A model generated the notes under the pieces. The model did not search any database. It saw nothing but the letters and a program-made list of their open reading frames with translations, and was not told the origin of the DNA. Positions 52,214-63,633 of a stretch of 64,000 nucleotides of DNA are shown piece after piece. The position numbers were made by a program, and so were the translations under genes. The stretch comes from Chondrus crispus (lineage: Eukaryota; Rhodophyta; Florideophyceae; Gigartinales; Gigartinaceae). The stretch covers positions 404,626 through 468,625 of the forward strand of contig NW_005179258.1 in the NCBI RefSeq assembly GCF_000350225.1, read 5' to 3'. Each line of letters starts with the position of its first letter. Position 1 is the first letter of the stretch.

Positions 52214-53526
52214 ATGTCGACATTGCAGGAGAAACCCAACACCGAGGCCCACGTAGACCCGATGTTGGAAGAAGGCACCACAGGGACACCCGACATCCCA
52301 GTGACGCGCAACGAGCGAGACGCGGTTAACGCCGGCCGACACGAGTCGGTCGACCTCCTGACCCCGGTGAGCCCAAGGTCGCCGACGAAAAGTCCACCTC
52401 GTACGGACTCCAGCACCTGGACGGGCGTCACTGAGACGCGAACGTCCCCGGGCTCGAGCCGAAGGAAACGCAAGAGGGGCCAATGCCGAAGTCGAAGGCC
52501 CCGGCGGAACGACCTCACCGATAAGGTCGCGCCCAAGGTGGTCGATGGCCTCGTATGCCTCATGACGTCGAAAATATATAACGTCTTGGGCTCCGTGGTC
52601 ACCGAAGGCAACGCGTTTCAGCCCCACACGATCGCCGTCGACACGTGCTCAGGCTACAACTTGGTGAGGAAGGCCGACCTTCCTCCCGACTGGGCTCGCT
52701 ACGTAATACGGGACGCGCCATTACCACGCCTGGCTGGCGCGAACAGTAACCCGCTTCGACTTACGTCGGTCGTCCGCCTCGCGGTCCGGCTGCGGAACAC
52801 GACGTTCCGCATACCTTTCGTAGTGGCCGAACAACTCGCTGTTCACGTTCTACTTGGGACCGCGTTCATTGATGCGCACATACGCAGCATCGACATCGAC
52901 GAACAGAAGCTCGAACTTCGTCACGGTGGCTCGGTAGCCATCGTCAATGGGAAGGGGGAACCGACTCCCCCTACCAGGCGACATGGTCGCCAAACGAGTC
53001 GTCCGGAGGTACGCAAGGACGCCCCCCAGGCGATCCGAATCGCCCGCTGGGCTACCATCTCCGCGATGTCGCAAGCCTATGTGCGTGTGACAACCGCGGG
53101 GAGGGGTCTCGTGTTCCTGGAGCCCAAGCCCTCACTCCAACACCGGCATGGAGTGAGGCTGACGAATGGCGTCGCGGAAGTGCTGCCGAACCAGACATTC
53201 GAAGTCATCGTCGCGAACTTCTCGCGACGGGAGAGGCGGCTTCCGAAGCACACCGTCGTGGGATACGCGAAGCGCAACCCCCTCGCGATCCTCACGCCCG
53301 AACGTGGAGTCGCTGAGGGGGTCGCGCTCGCGTTTCACCTGACCGACTTGACCGATCAAGTCGGAGAGGTCGGAGCTGGCCGATCTAGCTCCGACGAGAA
53401 GGCAACCGCGGGGAGTGAAGGGGTTGACCCGGACGAACGGTCACCTATACCCCAACCGACGGCGGAGGGTACTGTACCCCCCAGCAGAAGGATCCCGAAA
53501 ATCCACCGATGGATTGGGAAAAAGAA
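52214..53526 (+). CDS. element E protease ORF
   Basis: ATG at 52214 (MSTLQEKPN) is in the gag frame but separated from it by three TGA codons. It holds a basic N-terminal linker, then the retropepsin region IAVDTCSGYNLVRKADL (Asp codon 52639-52641) followed by VLLGTAFIDAHI. The catalytic triad reads DTC instead of DTG. A dUTPase-independent linker (HRHGVRLTNGVAEV) parallel to B and F follows. Its frame overlaps the RT ORF, which is -1, from 53419; a GAAAAAG sequence at 53518-53524 is a possible slip site. In B, C and F, protease and RT share one frame, so a separate protease ORF in E is distinctive. Confidence 0.75.
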
Positions 53527-56500
53527 ATTGACTTGTCATACCTCGACGATGACAAGCTCCGTGGCCACGTGCTCGAAATGCTCCGTAAGCACTCGAGTCT
53601 GTGGAGCGGTGCGCTCGGAACGATCCAAGCCACAGAGCACCGCATTCCCCTCGAACCGGGAACGAAACCAATTCGTTCGATGCCCTATCGAAAGGGCCCG
53701 GCCATGCGCGAAATGGTCGCGAAGGAGGTCAACAAGATGTTGAACGCAGGGGTTATCGAGCCCGCGAGCACCGAGTGGGCGTCCCCGGTGGTGCTCGTAC
53801 CGAAGAAAGACGGCTCTCTTCGGTTCTGCGTGGACTACCGGCGTCTCAACGCGAAGACTGCAGCGGATTCGTATCCGCTGCCGCGTATGGACGACTGCAT
53901 CGACTCGTTAGGAGATGCAGCCGTCTTTACGACGCTGGACTGCAATTCCGGTTATTGGCAGATCCCGGTCGCTCCGGAGGACCGGGATAAGACTACCTTC
54001 ACGACACATATGGGTACGTACCGCCATTTGCGCATGCCGTTTGGATTAAAAGGGGCACCGGCCACCTTCCAACGTGCCCTCGATATCATCCTCTCCGGAG
54101 TCCGCTGGCAAATATGCCTCGTCTATCTCGATGACGTTATCGTGTTCTCGCGTACGGACGCGGAACACGCAAGGCATCTCGATACCGTCTTGAGGTTGTT
54201 GCGGAGTGCCGGCATCTCCCTCAAGCTCAAGAAGTGCAGCTTCTTCCGTCCGAAGGTGCACTACCTGGGGCACGTGATATCCCCAGGTAAGCTGAGCGTT
54301 TCGGATACGGCCTCCGACGCCTTCCGAACGTTCACGTTCCCGAGGACGCTGACGCAGGTGCGCTCGTTCCTCGGGGCGTGTAACGTGTATCGTCGCTTCG
54401 TCAAGGGCTTCTCGAAGATTGCCCGTCCGTTAACCGATATAACGCGCAAGGACTCGGATCACGACTTCGATAACCCAACGGAGGTTCAGCTTCAGGCTTT
54501 CGAAAGCCTGAAGGCGGCGATGATCTCCCCGCCGATCCTCGCGCTACCGCGGTACGGCCGACCATACCTGTTGGACACTGACGCCAGTGCATATCAACTG
54601 GGGTGCACCCTCGTACAGGAGCACGACGAGCCAAACGATTGGCGCCCCGTTGGGTACTGGTCGTACTCGCTAAGCGATAGCGAACGGAACTACAGCGCTA
54701 CGGAGCGTGAGTGCTTCGCCGTGGTGTGGGCCGTCCGCACACTGCGGCCGTATATCGAAGGAACCAAGTTCACCGTCCGGACGGATCACGACGCCCTCCG
54801 ATGGCTCATGTCGCTCACGGAGAGCTCAGGAAGACTCACCCGGTGGCGACTACGTCCGGCTGAATACGATTTCACCATTCAGTACCGCCCCGAGCGCGTG
54901 CATCAGGTGCCTGATGCCCTGTCACGCCTCGTGTCGCCTCGTGTCGCCGATGACCCTCGCCTCACCGTCGAGGTGGATGACGACATTCCCACCTTCGACG
55001 GGGGCACGACCGTTCGAGACGTATCGAATGAGCTCGCGGACTACGCCTGTACCGCGAGCTGTGATCATCAGGCCGTCCATGTCTTCGTAACGACACGGAA
55101 CCAAGCCGAAGCCCGACCAAGGCCGCGCGTACGGACGCGCGACGAACCGCGAGGCGACGACGAAGCCCCCGATCTCCAAGGACCCAATTCGTTTTGGGAG
55201 GAGAACGACGAGTTCGACGCCGCCGACATCCAGCGCACCGAAGACCCCGAGGCTGGCGCGCTCGACTCCCCGGTTGCCCTACCGCAGGACGACCTTCCGG
55301 CCCCTCTTACGATAGAGGAGATAGCCGAGGAGCAACGCGTGGATGACTTCTGCCAAACCGTTTTGGCACGACAGTCTGAGTCTCGAGACTCCGCGTTCTT
55401 CGAGGACCACCAAGGGGTGCTCAAACGGAGACACCCCTTCGATCCCGACACCGTACAGGTGGTGGTGCCTCGGACGCTCCGCGCCAGGCTCCTCCGCCTG
55501 TGCCACAACCCGGCCATCGCGGGGCACCCGGGCCAGAACCGTATGTACTACGCACTTCGACGCGAGTACTACTGGCCCCACCTGGCTGCAGACGTGGCAG
55601 CCACGGTGCGAGGGTGTCGGACCTGCGCGATGAACCGGGTCAAGCTGAGGAAATATCTCAATCGATTGAGATTGTTCCCAGCTACGAGGCCTCTCGAGAG
55701 CCTCGCCATCGACATCTTGGGGCCGCTCCTCAAGACGAAGACAGGAAAACGATTCCTGCTCGTGACTACGGACCGTTTTAGTAAGCTGACGCAAGTCGTG
55801 GCGCTCCGGACAATAACCGCATACACCGTCGCAGTTGCGTTCTGCGAGTCGTGGGTGTTCAAATACGGCGTCACTCGCACGTTGCTTTCGGACAACGGCC
55901 CTCAGTTTAATGCCAAGTTCTTCCACAGCACGTGCCGTGTTCTGGGGATAACGAATTTGTACACTTCGGCGTACCATCCCCAGACGAACGGGCAAGTCGA
56001 GCGATATAACCGAACAATCGCCTCGATGCTGAGGAACTACGTGGGTGAACACCAGAACGACTGGGATGTGTACGTGGGGCCGCTTACATACGCGTACAAC
56101 TCCCACGTACATCGCACCACACGCACCACGCCGTTTGAGCTCGTGCTCAGCAGGCCACCGCCGGAGTTCTCTCTCCGACAGGCGGACGGCGACACGCCCC
56201 CTTCCGATAGGGGAAACCACCGTGCCGAGTTCCTCAAAACCTTGGACTCGACTATCCAGAAGGCCTATACGAGCCTGCGTCGGACGCAGGCTCGCTACAA
56301 GCGCGACTTCGATAAGCGCATACGACGTATTAATGCCCGCCTCCGTCCCGGAGAATACGTATATCTCAACCCCATCGTTGGGGCTAAGACATCGAACAAG
56401 CTCGCCTCGCCCGCTGTCGGACCCTACCGCGTGCTCGCCAATGACCGCCGTACCATCACGATCGATCGTGATGGTGTCACCGAGCGCGTCTCCGCAGATC

Positions 56501-56796
56501 GCTGCGTGTATGCGCCACCGCCGACGGGTGCACCGCGGACGAGCACGACAACCCCGGATGACCTTGCCGACAAGGTCACCAAGGGTACTCAGTATGCCAT
56601 CGAACGACTACTCCGGCATCGAACCATAGAGGACGGAACTACGGAGTTCCTCATCAAGTGGGCGGACTACGACCAACCCACTTGGACAGCGCGTACACAC
56701 GTCCCCGAGGAGTTAGTGTCGCCCTACGCGAAAAGACTCAGGACGCCTACAGGTAGGGAACTCCTCTCCGAACTGAACGCGGACGTTCAGTCTTGA
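53419..56796 (+). CDS. pol: element E pol: RT-RNase H-integrase-chromodomain
   Basis: The frame is open from 53419, with the first ATG at 53509 (MDWEKEIDLSYL). Order: RT (FCVDYRRLN, MPFGLKGAPATFQ, VYLDD at 54124-54135), RNase H (LDTDASAYQLG, ERECFAV, RTDHDALRWL), acidic linker, HHCC module (LCHNPAIAGH to CRTCAMNRVKL), DDE core (LAIDILG, LLSDNGPQF, GQVERYN), SH3-like part, chromodomain (QYAIERLLRHRTIEDG to VPEELVSPYAKRL, about 56590-56740), ending LNADVQS at TGA 56794-56796. No stop or frameshift. The last codons lie in a hairpin that is repeated just before the 3' LTR. Confidence 0.93.
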
Positions 56797-56806
56797 GGAG
56801 GGGGCC
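56772..56806 (+). repeat. internal copy of E hairpin plus polypurine tract
   Basis: ACTGAACGCGGACGTTCAG (arms CTGAACG/CGTTCAG) followed two bases later by TTGAGGAGGGGGCC. Nearly the same sequence sits at 62200-62234 against the 3' LTR. It marks the end of pol and could serve as a second plus-strand primer or be a scar of module insertion. Confidence 0.85.
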
Positions 56807-59706
56807 CTCAACCGCTCTGTCGCGGATTAAAATCGGACAGTACGAGCTAACCGAAAGGAGAAGCGCGGAAGTACAGCTGTCCTTATCGAAGGGACCCCAC
56901 AGAAGACGAAGCCAGACGCCCAGACGTACGGACGAACAAGGCAGACACGACAGGAAGCGTTCGTGCCAGAACGTAGGGACGATCAAGCCGTCCGACGACA
57001 ACCACCGAAACCGAGAAGGTGCGGGAGAGAAGACAGCACGCACTGTCCCACGAAAATCGGTCGTGATGCGACAAGCAGGAGAACGAGGCGAACGATCCCC
57101 TGAGGAACACAAGAGATACCGGCAAGTAAGAGAGGGCGCGAAGATGTCAAGACGTATTGACTGACCAAGGCCAATTATGCAGCACCGAAGCACTAGGCAG
57201 TACGTACGGCCTCGAGAGGAACGTCCCTCGTAAGAACAGATGGGACGAGGGAAGGCGAGATCGCCCGTTGGGTAGCCGGGGTAACCCGATGAGTTACGCT
57301 TAGGCGCGTCGGCCCCTTTTGGGGAGGATGCCTCGGCATCCCCCTCCTGGCCGAAAGGCAAACGGGAACGAGGGAGAACAAGAAGCCTCACGTGGTGGCA
57401 GGAACGCGAAAGGCGTCATTGCGGCAAGCGTGCCTCGAAGGGCTCTGGGGTTCGCTTTTGTTCGTACAGCCACGCGAAGGCAGGAGAGGAGCTGCGGACA
57501 GACGGACGCCACCCCAGTCCGACGTTAATACGCCTGGTCGGCACTGGCGCTCGGCGCAGACTCCGCCGTCGTTTCTGCAGCGCTATCCCAAAATTAATTG
57601 GGAAATTACCCTAAGAAATAAGGGGAAATACCTCACGAGGAACACTGTATGCCAAATCCAACGCGCTGCTGGCCCAGCGACGAACCACCGCCATACACAG
57701 ACTTTGACGAGAAAGTGACAGTATGGGAGAATGCACGTAGACACGGGTGTGTACGCGTGTGCGGCATGCTGCTGTCATGTCCAAAAAATGGGGCAAAAAT
57801 TACATCGGAAATCGCGGGGCACGTGCGACACGTGTACGCGCGTGCGGTACGACCGACACGCAATCGACGGCGGCACGCGGATCGTGTGCTCCACAGATAC
57901 GTATACGACCCCACCACCCGCCGTTGCCGCGCGTGCACTGGCCGTCGTGCCGGGTGCCGAGTACGTCGCGAAGGGCGACTTGGAGGATGAAGGGCACGGG
58001 ATCGAGGTCAAGAGCAGTCGAGCTCGCGCGCGGGAAGGTTGCGTCCGTGCCCCGGGGCGCCCCCGCCATAAGGATGGTGCAGTTCGTAAGGGGGGCGTGA
58101 GGTAATCGGAGGCGATTCGAGAGAAACGGCCACAGTACGGGCGTCCGCCACGGACGTCGCGGGGCAGGAGATGCGTGACCGGAGACTGCGGAGCGCGCTG
58201 CCCGCCTTCGTGCCGCTCAACCACGCGTCACCATCAACGACGTAGTATAGGTGGCGGATACGACAAGATAAGGACAGGAACGCGAGGAGGGAAGTTTTGG
58301 GTTCTGCTATTCGCAAAGACAAAGGGGTAGCGGCTACTTACGTGATTCCCTAAGCATTGGAATAGGTGCCGACTACGGACAGAGCGGTCTCTGTCAAAAC
58401 GTTGGAGCCCCGAACGAGGTTTCAAAAAAAACTCTTAGGGAGTGCACCAAAATGGGGACGGACGTCATCTCCGACACCCTGGGTATTGCTTCGGAGCGTC
58501 ACGCCGCACCACCGTCACACCCCCCCGCACCCTCAGTTCAAAAAGTGGTCGTGGACACAACGAAGGAGCCGCGAGGTTGCAGCCAGTTCGCAAGCGAAAC
58601 CTCATCCGCGTCGCAGAAAGAGGCGCGCCAACGACGCGCACACGCACCGTACTCTACGCCGCAAGGTCTAACGCGGTTGGCCCGCGCCGTCGTTGCGCAA
58701 ACACGCGGCCGTTCTGCCTGGCAATATAGGTCTACAATCATTCCCCATAGCCGATCGCTGGGGCGAGGGGGTGGTTAACGTCGAACGGCGAACGAACGTC
58801 TTGGCGCGAACAACTTTGCTGCTAAAACGTGACTTAACACCGTTCCCCGCACGACAGTAGAGCTATGAACGGCGCCACCCGGGGGGTTCGCTGTCTGTCG
58901 CCGTCGATGGTGACTCTTACCCACAAGGCCTTAACTCCTCGGCCTACGCTTTCGGGGCCCCCTACTATGACAGAGAACTCCAGACGGAAGGGAAGGTCCC
59001 CCGCGATACAGAGGAAACAATCATGGCTGGAAGGCATGAGAATTCCGGAAGTCTGGAGGAAACGAAATCCCTAGGGTGACTATCGATGCAAGCTGAACGA
59101 TGATACCCTGCGAAGAGTTAACGAGCGGTCGCTGTTGTCGAACAGCAGTTTCGCCGCTACGGCCCCAGAGCAGGAGAGGGAGGAACGCGAAATGGATGCC
59201 AACCTCCGTACTCGGGAGTCGGAACGGCGGAGAACGACATCAATGAGAGGGTAGTAATTTTACGAGAGGAAGAGGAAATTACAGGGACGACGGTACGCGT
59301 GTATGATGTCCGGGCGCACACCCCATGCCCAACGCACACGGGACGCCCGGCCTACAGACGCGCATCGAAGGTACAAAGTGCACCAGACGACTGGTACAGC
59401 ACACGCAGCTAGAACACTGACCTCGAGCGGGGGTGATTGGAGTTCAGTACGGCTCAGGGCGACCTAGGACCGGCGGGAACGTACCGCCGTGGAATACAAC
59501 TGGCACACGATCAACGGTGCTCGGTGCATGACAATTTTCATGTTGCTTAAGCAACCACCGGCCCAGGCCCCCCCGTGGTGGCGAGAGGGGGAAAGGACAC
59601 GAAAGAAACTGCTGGCGGAGTGGCGCAAGGAAAGGAGGGAAAGCAAGACGGGAAAGAGAAGGGCTTTACGCGAATGAAGGGTCGAGGTGACTTGACGCCC
59701 GTGAAC
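56797..59706 (+). other. element E spacer
   Basis: 2.9 kb between pol and the antisense ORF. Short sense ORFs (for example 57649-57990, starting MPNPTRCWPSDEPP, with several CxxC pairs) have no recognisable similarity. I see no block matching the B/C spacers. Confidence 0.45.
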
Positions 59707-62175
59707 TCAACGGCTCGAGCCGTTGGGTGCCGCTTTAGGACCCGATCCATAGAGACCCGGAGGGCAATAACTTGGGTGGCGAGGTAACCCCGAGCCCAGC
59801 CTCTCGAGAGGAGGCATGGCCACTTCGTCGTGACGCGTCCAGCGCGACTCGCCGCCCTCGAGAGTCGCAGCGCTCTCTGCCACCGGGGCTTCACGCCCCG
59901 GATCTTCGTAAGGATCTCGCAAGGCCGGGCGCGAAGTGGACGGAGGCACCCCGCGGGGAGCACGAAGTGCGTCCCGCTCGGCCCGGTACCGGTCCCGATC
60001 GGCGGTCGTCCGCTCGAGTACACTGGTCTGCGTAGCCATTGACTCGCGCACCCTCGTTAACTCGCGACGCACGTGGCAGAGTTCGGACATGTGCGAGTCG
60101 CTCTGCGCGGCGATGCCCCGGGCCTCGTCGCCCCGTGCCAAGTACCAGCTAGCAAGGGTGCTCAGCAGCCTTTCCACTGGCCACGAACGATCGCTCGCGT
60201 CCCCGAGGGCGTGATGTAAGATTGGTATGTCATGGATATCTGCCCTCTCGAGCGTCAGGCGACGTAGCGCTTCCCCGCTCGGGACGGCACGGGTCGAGAC
60301 CGAGTTAAGAGGAGGCACTGGGGGAAGCTGAGGGCTCGCCGGTCGGCGGTGGTTGCCCACGGGCACCGACAGTCCGGATGGCGGGTTCGTACCCGAAAAA
60401 GGGAAAGTCGGGGGCTCCCCGTCTAGATCGCAGTAACGTTTTTTTCGAGCCAGTCGTGAGGCCGAGCCGACTCCGCCTCCCGACGGCCTAGTGGAGGGTG
60501 GCGCGACGGTAGGCCGCGCCATGAAGGCGTCGGATCGATGGTCATAGGCCAGAAACAAGGACTGTACGCCAGTGGTGAAATCCGTCCAGTGACGGAGGTG
60601 ACGGGGCCCCGCATCACAGGCTCGATGCATCAGCTCGAGGGCGAAGGCATACGTCCAAGGTACATGTAGGGAACTCCGCTCGAGCGGGTGTAGGGAGACA
60701 TTGGGAAGGTCCCACGCTACCCTCCCCAGGTGGGCTAATACGCTGATGGGCTGGACGAACACCCGGCCATGGATGGATACTTCTTTCATGAAAGCGTTGC
60801 CGAGTGCCCATGCCCATTCCCTCTCCACGTTGTACATCAGGGCGGCGTGTGCGGGGTGCGTCGGATCAGTACACGCCACCCCAAAGTGTTTTAAGACGTA
60901 CGGAAGTAGGGGATGCACTCCCAACGAGGGGAGTTACTCCCCTACCACGGTGGGGAGTAACGGAAAATCGCTTGGAAAGAGACCGTCCTCGAAGACGGCC
61001 GATCGGAAGACGCGGCCGTCCGCTTCTCCGGAATGCCTATAGGCTGCCCAATCGTGGGGAGCAATGGCCACGCGGTGTAGCCTCATAAGCGAACAAGCTG
61101 ACTTCTGCAAGGCGACGCGTGTTTTTGAGTAGGCGAAGGGACGGGAGCTTACGTACAGTCCCGCGACCATGGACAGGACGAACTCACGAGAGGGCGACGA
61201 CCCACGGTTAATAAGGTAATCCGCCATTCGATCAACGTACTCTACCTCGGCCAAGCTATAAGCAAAGGTGCGATCGCCGACGATCGCAGTAGGGATCTGA
61301 TAGGCCGCCCCGTCCCCCTCCGCGAGGAGACGCCCCAACACGAGGGAGGCTTCCTCCCCCCGACCCGCCTCATAGACCTTGCGTACACGTAGCAAGTCCG
61401 GGCGGAGGGTCTCACGCGCTAGCAGTTCCCCGACGGTGACCCCCGAGCGGGCATAATGACACCAGGTGAACTTCAGGCGGTCGAGAGGGAGCGGCGTCGA
61501 TCGTTCAAGTGGGACCCCGAACCACTCTGACGGGGTGCCACCCGAGCCCTCGCCGGGCCGTACAGTACGAAGCGGCGGCGGCGACTGCACTCCCACCGAC
61601 CCCTGACGCAGCAAGCCGGCTGGCTGCGTCACTGGTTCGTCGACAGAAGGCGACAACGAGATGGCAGGTCGACCGCATGAGGCGGGAACGATCTCGACGG
61701 ACGACGTCGACTCACGGGAGCCGCGAACCCTCTGGAACGGCTGATCTGTGGACCACGGGCGCACGACCGCGCCGGGTTGCCTCGTGATACGCCCCTCTGG
61801 GGGCACGAAGCCAGCGACGGACGGCCGGCAGGGACCAGGGGCCCTAGAGGGAGGCGGCGAGGAGCGCGGAGGTTCCGGTACGCCGGCAATGGGGGCGGAG
61901 GTAGGACCTGCGATGGAGGACGGCATACCGGCCCGGACGGCGAGACACCCCACGAATGGGGGGACGACCACAGTGGTGTGGCGAGAATGGCCAGGGCCAG
62001 ACAGAAAGGAACGAGAAGCCCCCACTCGCGAGGGAGCGAGGGGGCGGCGAGGGAGAGAGCAGTGCAGTGAGAGCGCGGCCGTGTGGATGGCGGAGAGGTG
62101 GAATACGCCCGATGAGGGTGACGGGTCAGGTGGAATCCTGGTCAAGTCTAGGACTGCAAGGGGGGGATCCGACAT
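59707..62175 (-). pseudogene. antisense accessory gene of element E, one TAA
   Basis: It starts at ATG 62175 (MSDPPLAVLD), 60 bp from the 3' LTR. About 240 residues of Pro/Ser-rich sequence precede the shared core: GELLARETLRPDLL, LLAEGDGAAYQIP, GDRTFAYSLAEVEYVDRM, LPSLGVHPLLPYVLKHFG, CTDPTHPAH and NVEREWAWALG; a coiled-coil segment (HVRRELTRVRESMATQ) lies near the C-terminus. TAA at 60934-60936 is the only break and falls where C has CAA in CAA CTC CCC TCG. It sits in one arm of a perfect 10-bp hairpin (60933-60961). As the rest of E is intact, it may be a fresh mutation or a recoded stop. Confidence 0.78.
60933..60961 (-). other. hairpin containing the TAA of the E antisense ORF
   Basis: Arms GTTACTCCCC and GGGGAGTAAC pair over 10 bases with a 9-base loop. 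On the minus-strand RNA the UAA is in the 3' arm, and CTCCC...GGGAG directly after it can form a competing stem. Confidence 0.5.
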
Positions 62176-62199
62176 GGTCGCCTCTACAAGCCCGAGGGC

Positions 62200-62234
62200 A
62201 CTGAACGCGGACGTTCAGCCTTGAGGGGGGGCGG
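62200..62234 (+). promoter_or_regulatory. polypurine tract and hairpin before E 3' LTR
   Basis: ACTGAACGCGGACGTTCAG then TTGAGGGGGGGCGG touching the LTR start at 62235. It primes plus-strand synthesis. Compare 56772-56806. Confidence 0.85.
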
Positions 62235-62934
62235 TGTAGTATAACCCCCCCCTGGGGCTTTAAATTAGATTAGATCAAGAACTAGATCAGCTACTGTAGA
62301 GCGTCGAGCTCTACAGTACAACCGCGCGTGTCCACGTGTACACCACGGGGACAAAGGACACGCGCATACACGTGCACACGTGTACAGCGCGCGAACGAAG
62401 CGCGCACGCACCACGAGTAATACGTGTACTGTCAGCCTCGACATAGCTGACAGTATTACAGTGCAGGCCGACCTGCACTACAGTAGCCCACTACAGTACC
62501 TTGGTACTGTAGTGTTATGATAGATTGTTTTGTATATTAAATATGGTGCGGACCGACGGCGGCGGAAGGGGACAAGCACGGGCTTGTCCTCAACCGACCG
62601 CCAAGGTCAGTCCACCCAGCTTATTCTAAACGTCGCCTTCGCTCTTCTCGCGCGTTTAGTCGGAGCCGAGCCGGAGTGGACGCGCAGCACGCGAGCGAGC
62701 AAGGAACCGCCTCCGCCCGTCAGCACTGGTACGTCACCCAGTGCTGCTCCGGGGCGTCGAGGCGTCGATCCGCTCGTGCGTGCGCGCGTCCCTGCTCGCT
62801 CCCGCTCTACCACCGCTACCCGGGCCCGAGCCCGGTTCCGTAGCTGGTTGGCCCGCTTCACCCCTTCTCCGATCCGGGGTCTACAAGTCGAACTGCGCAT
62901 ACACCTCCAGTCGTCTGGGGGTGTTTATGCTACA
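62235..62934 (+). repeat. 3' LTR of element E (700 bp)
   Basis: It matches the 5' LTR except for an extra A after TGTAGTATA and G instead of A in the first CGCGCGTRTCC stretch. It ends GCTACA, followed by the ATGCT duplication (62935-62939). Confidence 0.95.
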
Positions 62935-62939
62935 ATGCT

Positions 62940-63534
62940 GGGAGCCACACGGATGCTTCTGCACTGTATCTTCGGGACGCTGCGATGCGTCCAGGTGGCC
63001 CGCATCGTTGGGCATAAGTTTGCCTCCGCCTTCCTTCCATTCTGTTCTGGCCCCATCCGAATCCAAGCTCTCATGTTCCCCATCGGAGTCAGCTTCCATG
63101 GCGATGTTAACTTGTTCCGCATTCCTCTTAGCTTCCATGGCGGTCATTCTCTGCTGAAGGGTATTAATACTGTCAATCTGATCGGCTACCTGGCGGACCA
63201 TACCATGTAGAGCATTGGTGATGTCCGCCGGCGCCCCGAGGATCACCCTATTACCATCCCTTCGCCCCCCGTCCGACGTTGCTAGAGAACCTCCTGCTCC
63301 AGCCATACGAACTTCTACTGTGTCCGCCCTTGATGGAGAACCTTCTGCTCCAACCTCACGAACTTCTTCCCTGTCCGCTCTTGATGGAGAACCTTCAGCT
63401 CCAACGCGAACCCCCTCAACCTCCGATCTTCCTGTGACCTCCGCCTCCTGCGCGGGCATCGCAGGTGCTTCGGCACCGGCAGCTTCACTTGCTGCATCAT
63501 CTTTTGCGGGGTTGCTCCTCGTCCCGCTCACCAT
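62940..63534 (-). pseudogene. gag: element D gag, N-terminal part
   Basis: ATG at 63534 (MVSGTRSNPAKDD). An Ala/Gly/Glu-rich region holds three copies of a 17-residue repeat (VGAEGSPSRADxEEVR type, about 63287-63420), followed by a coiled-coil-like stretch (MVRQVADQIDSINTLQQRM). It is cut by element E after residue His of CGSQH and continues in frame at 48729. Confidence 0.8.
63287..63420 (-). repeat. 51-bp tandem repeats in D gag
   Basis: The DNA word CTTGATGGAGAACCTTC recurs at a 51-base period and keeps the reading frame. Confidence 0.7.
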
Positions 63535-63633
63535 TGCAATTGCTGTGTCTTACTGTACTTGAGTTTACGAAATCAAGACCTCTTTCGTACCTTGCTTTGC
63601 CTACCTTCGACGACTGACAACAGTCGCACACGG

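Larger units (their letters stand above)
48730..62934 (+). mobile_element. element E: young, near-intact 14.2-kb chromodomain gypsy element
   Basis: Two 700-bp LTRs differ, as far as I can compare them, by one substitution and one indel. ATGCT flanks both sides. Inside are a primer site, intact gag, a protease ORF, an intact RT-RNase H-integrase-chromodomain ORF, a spacer, an antisense ORF with one TAA, and a polypurine tract. All RT and integrase catalytic residues are present. It is the most recent insertion of the nest. Confidence 0.95.

Noticed and set aside
55279-56220. A 313-codon minus-strand ORF under E pol
   Set aside because: It is a shadow of the RT/integrase coding strand; the plus frame has all conserved domains.
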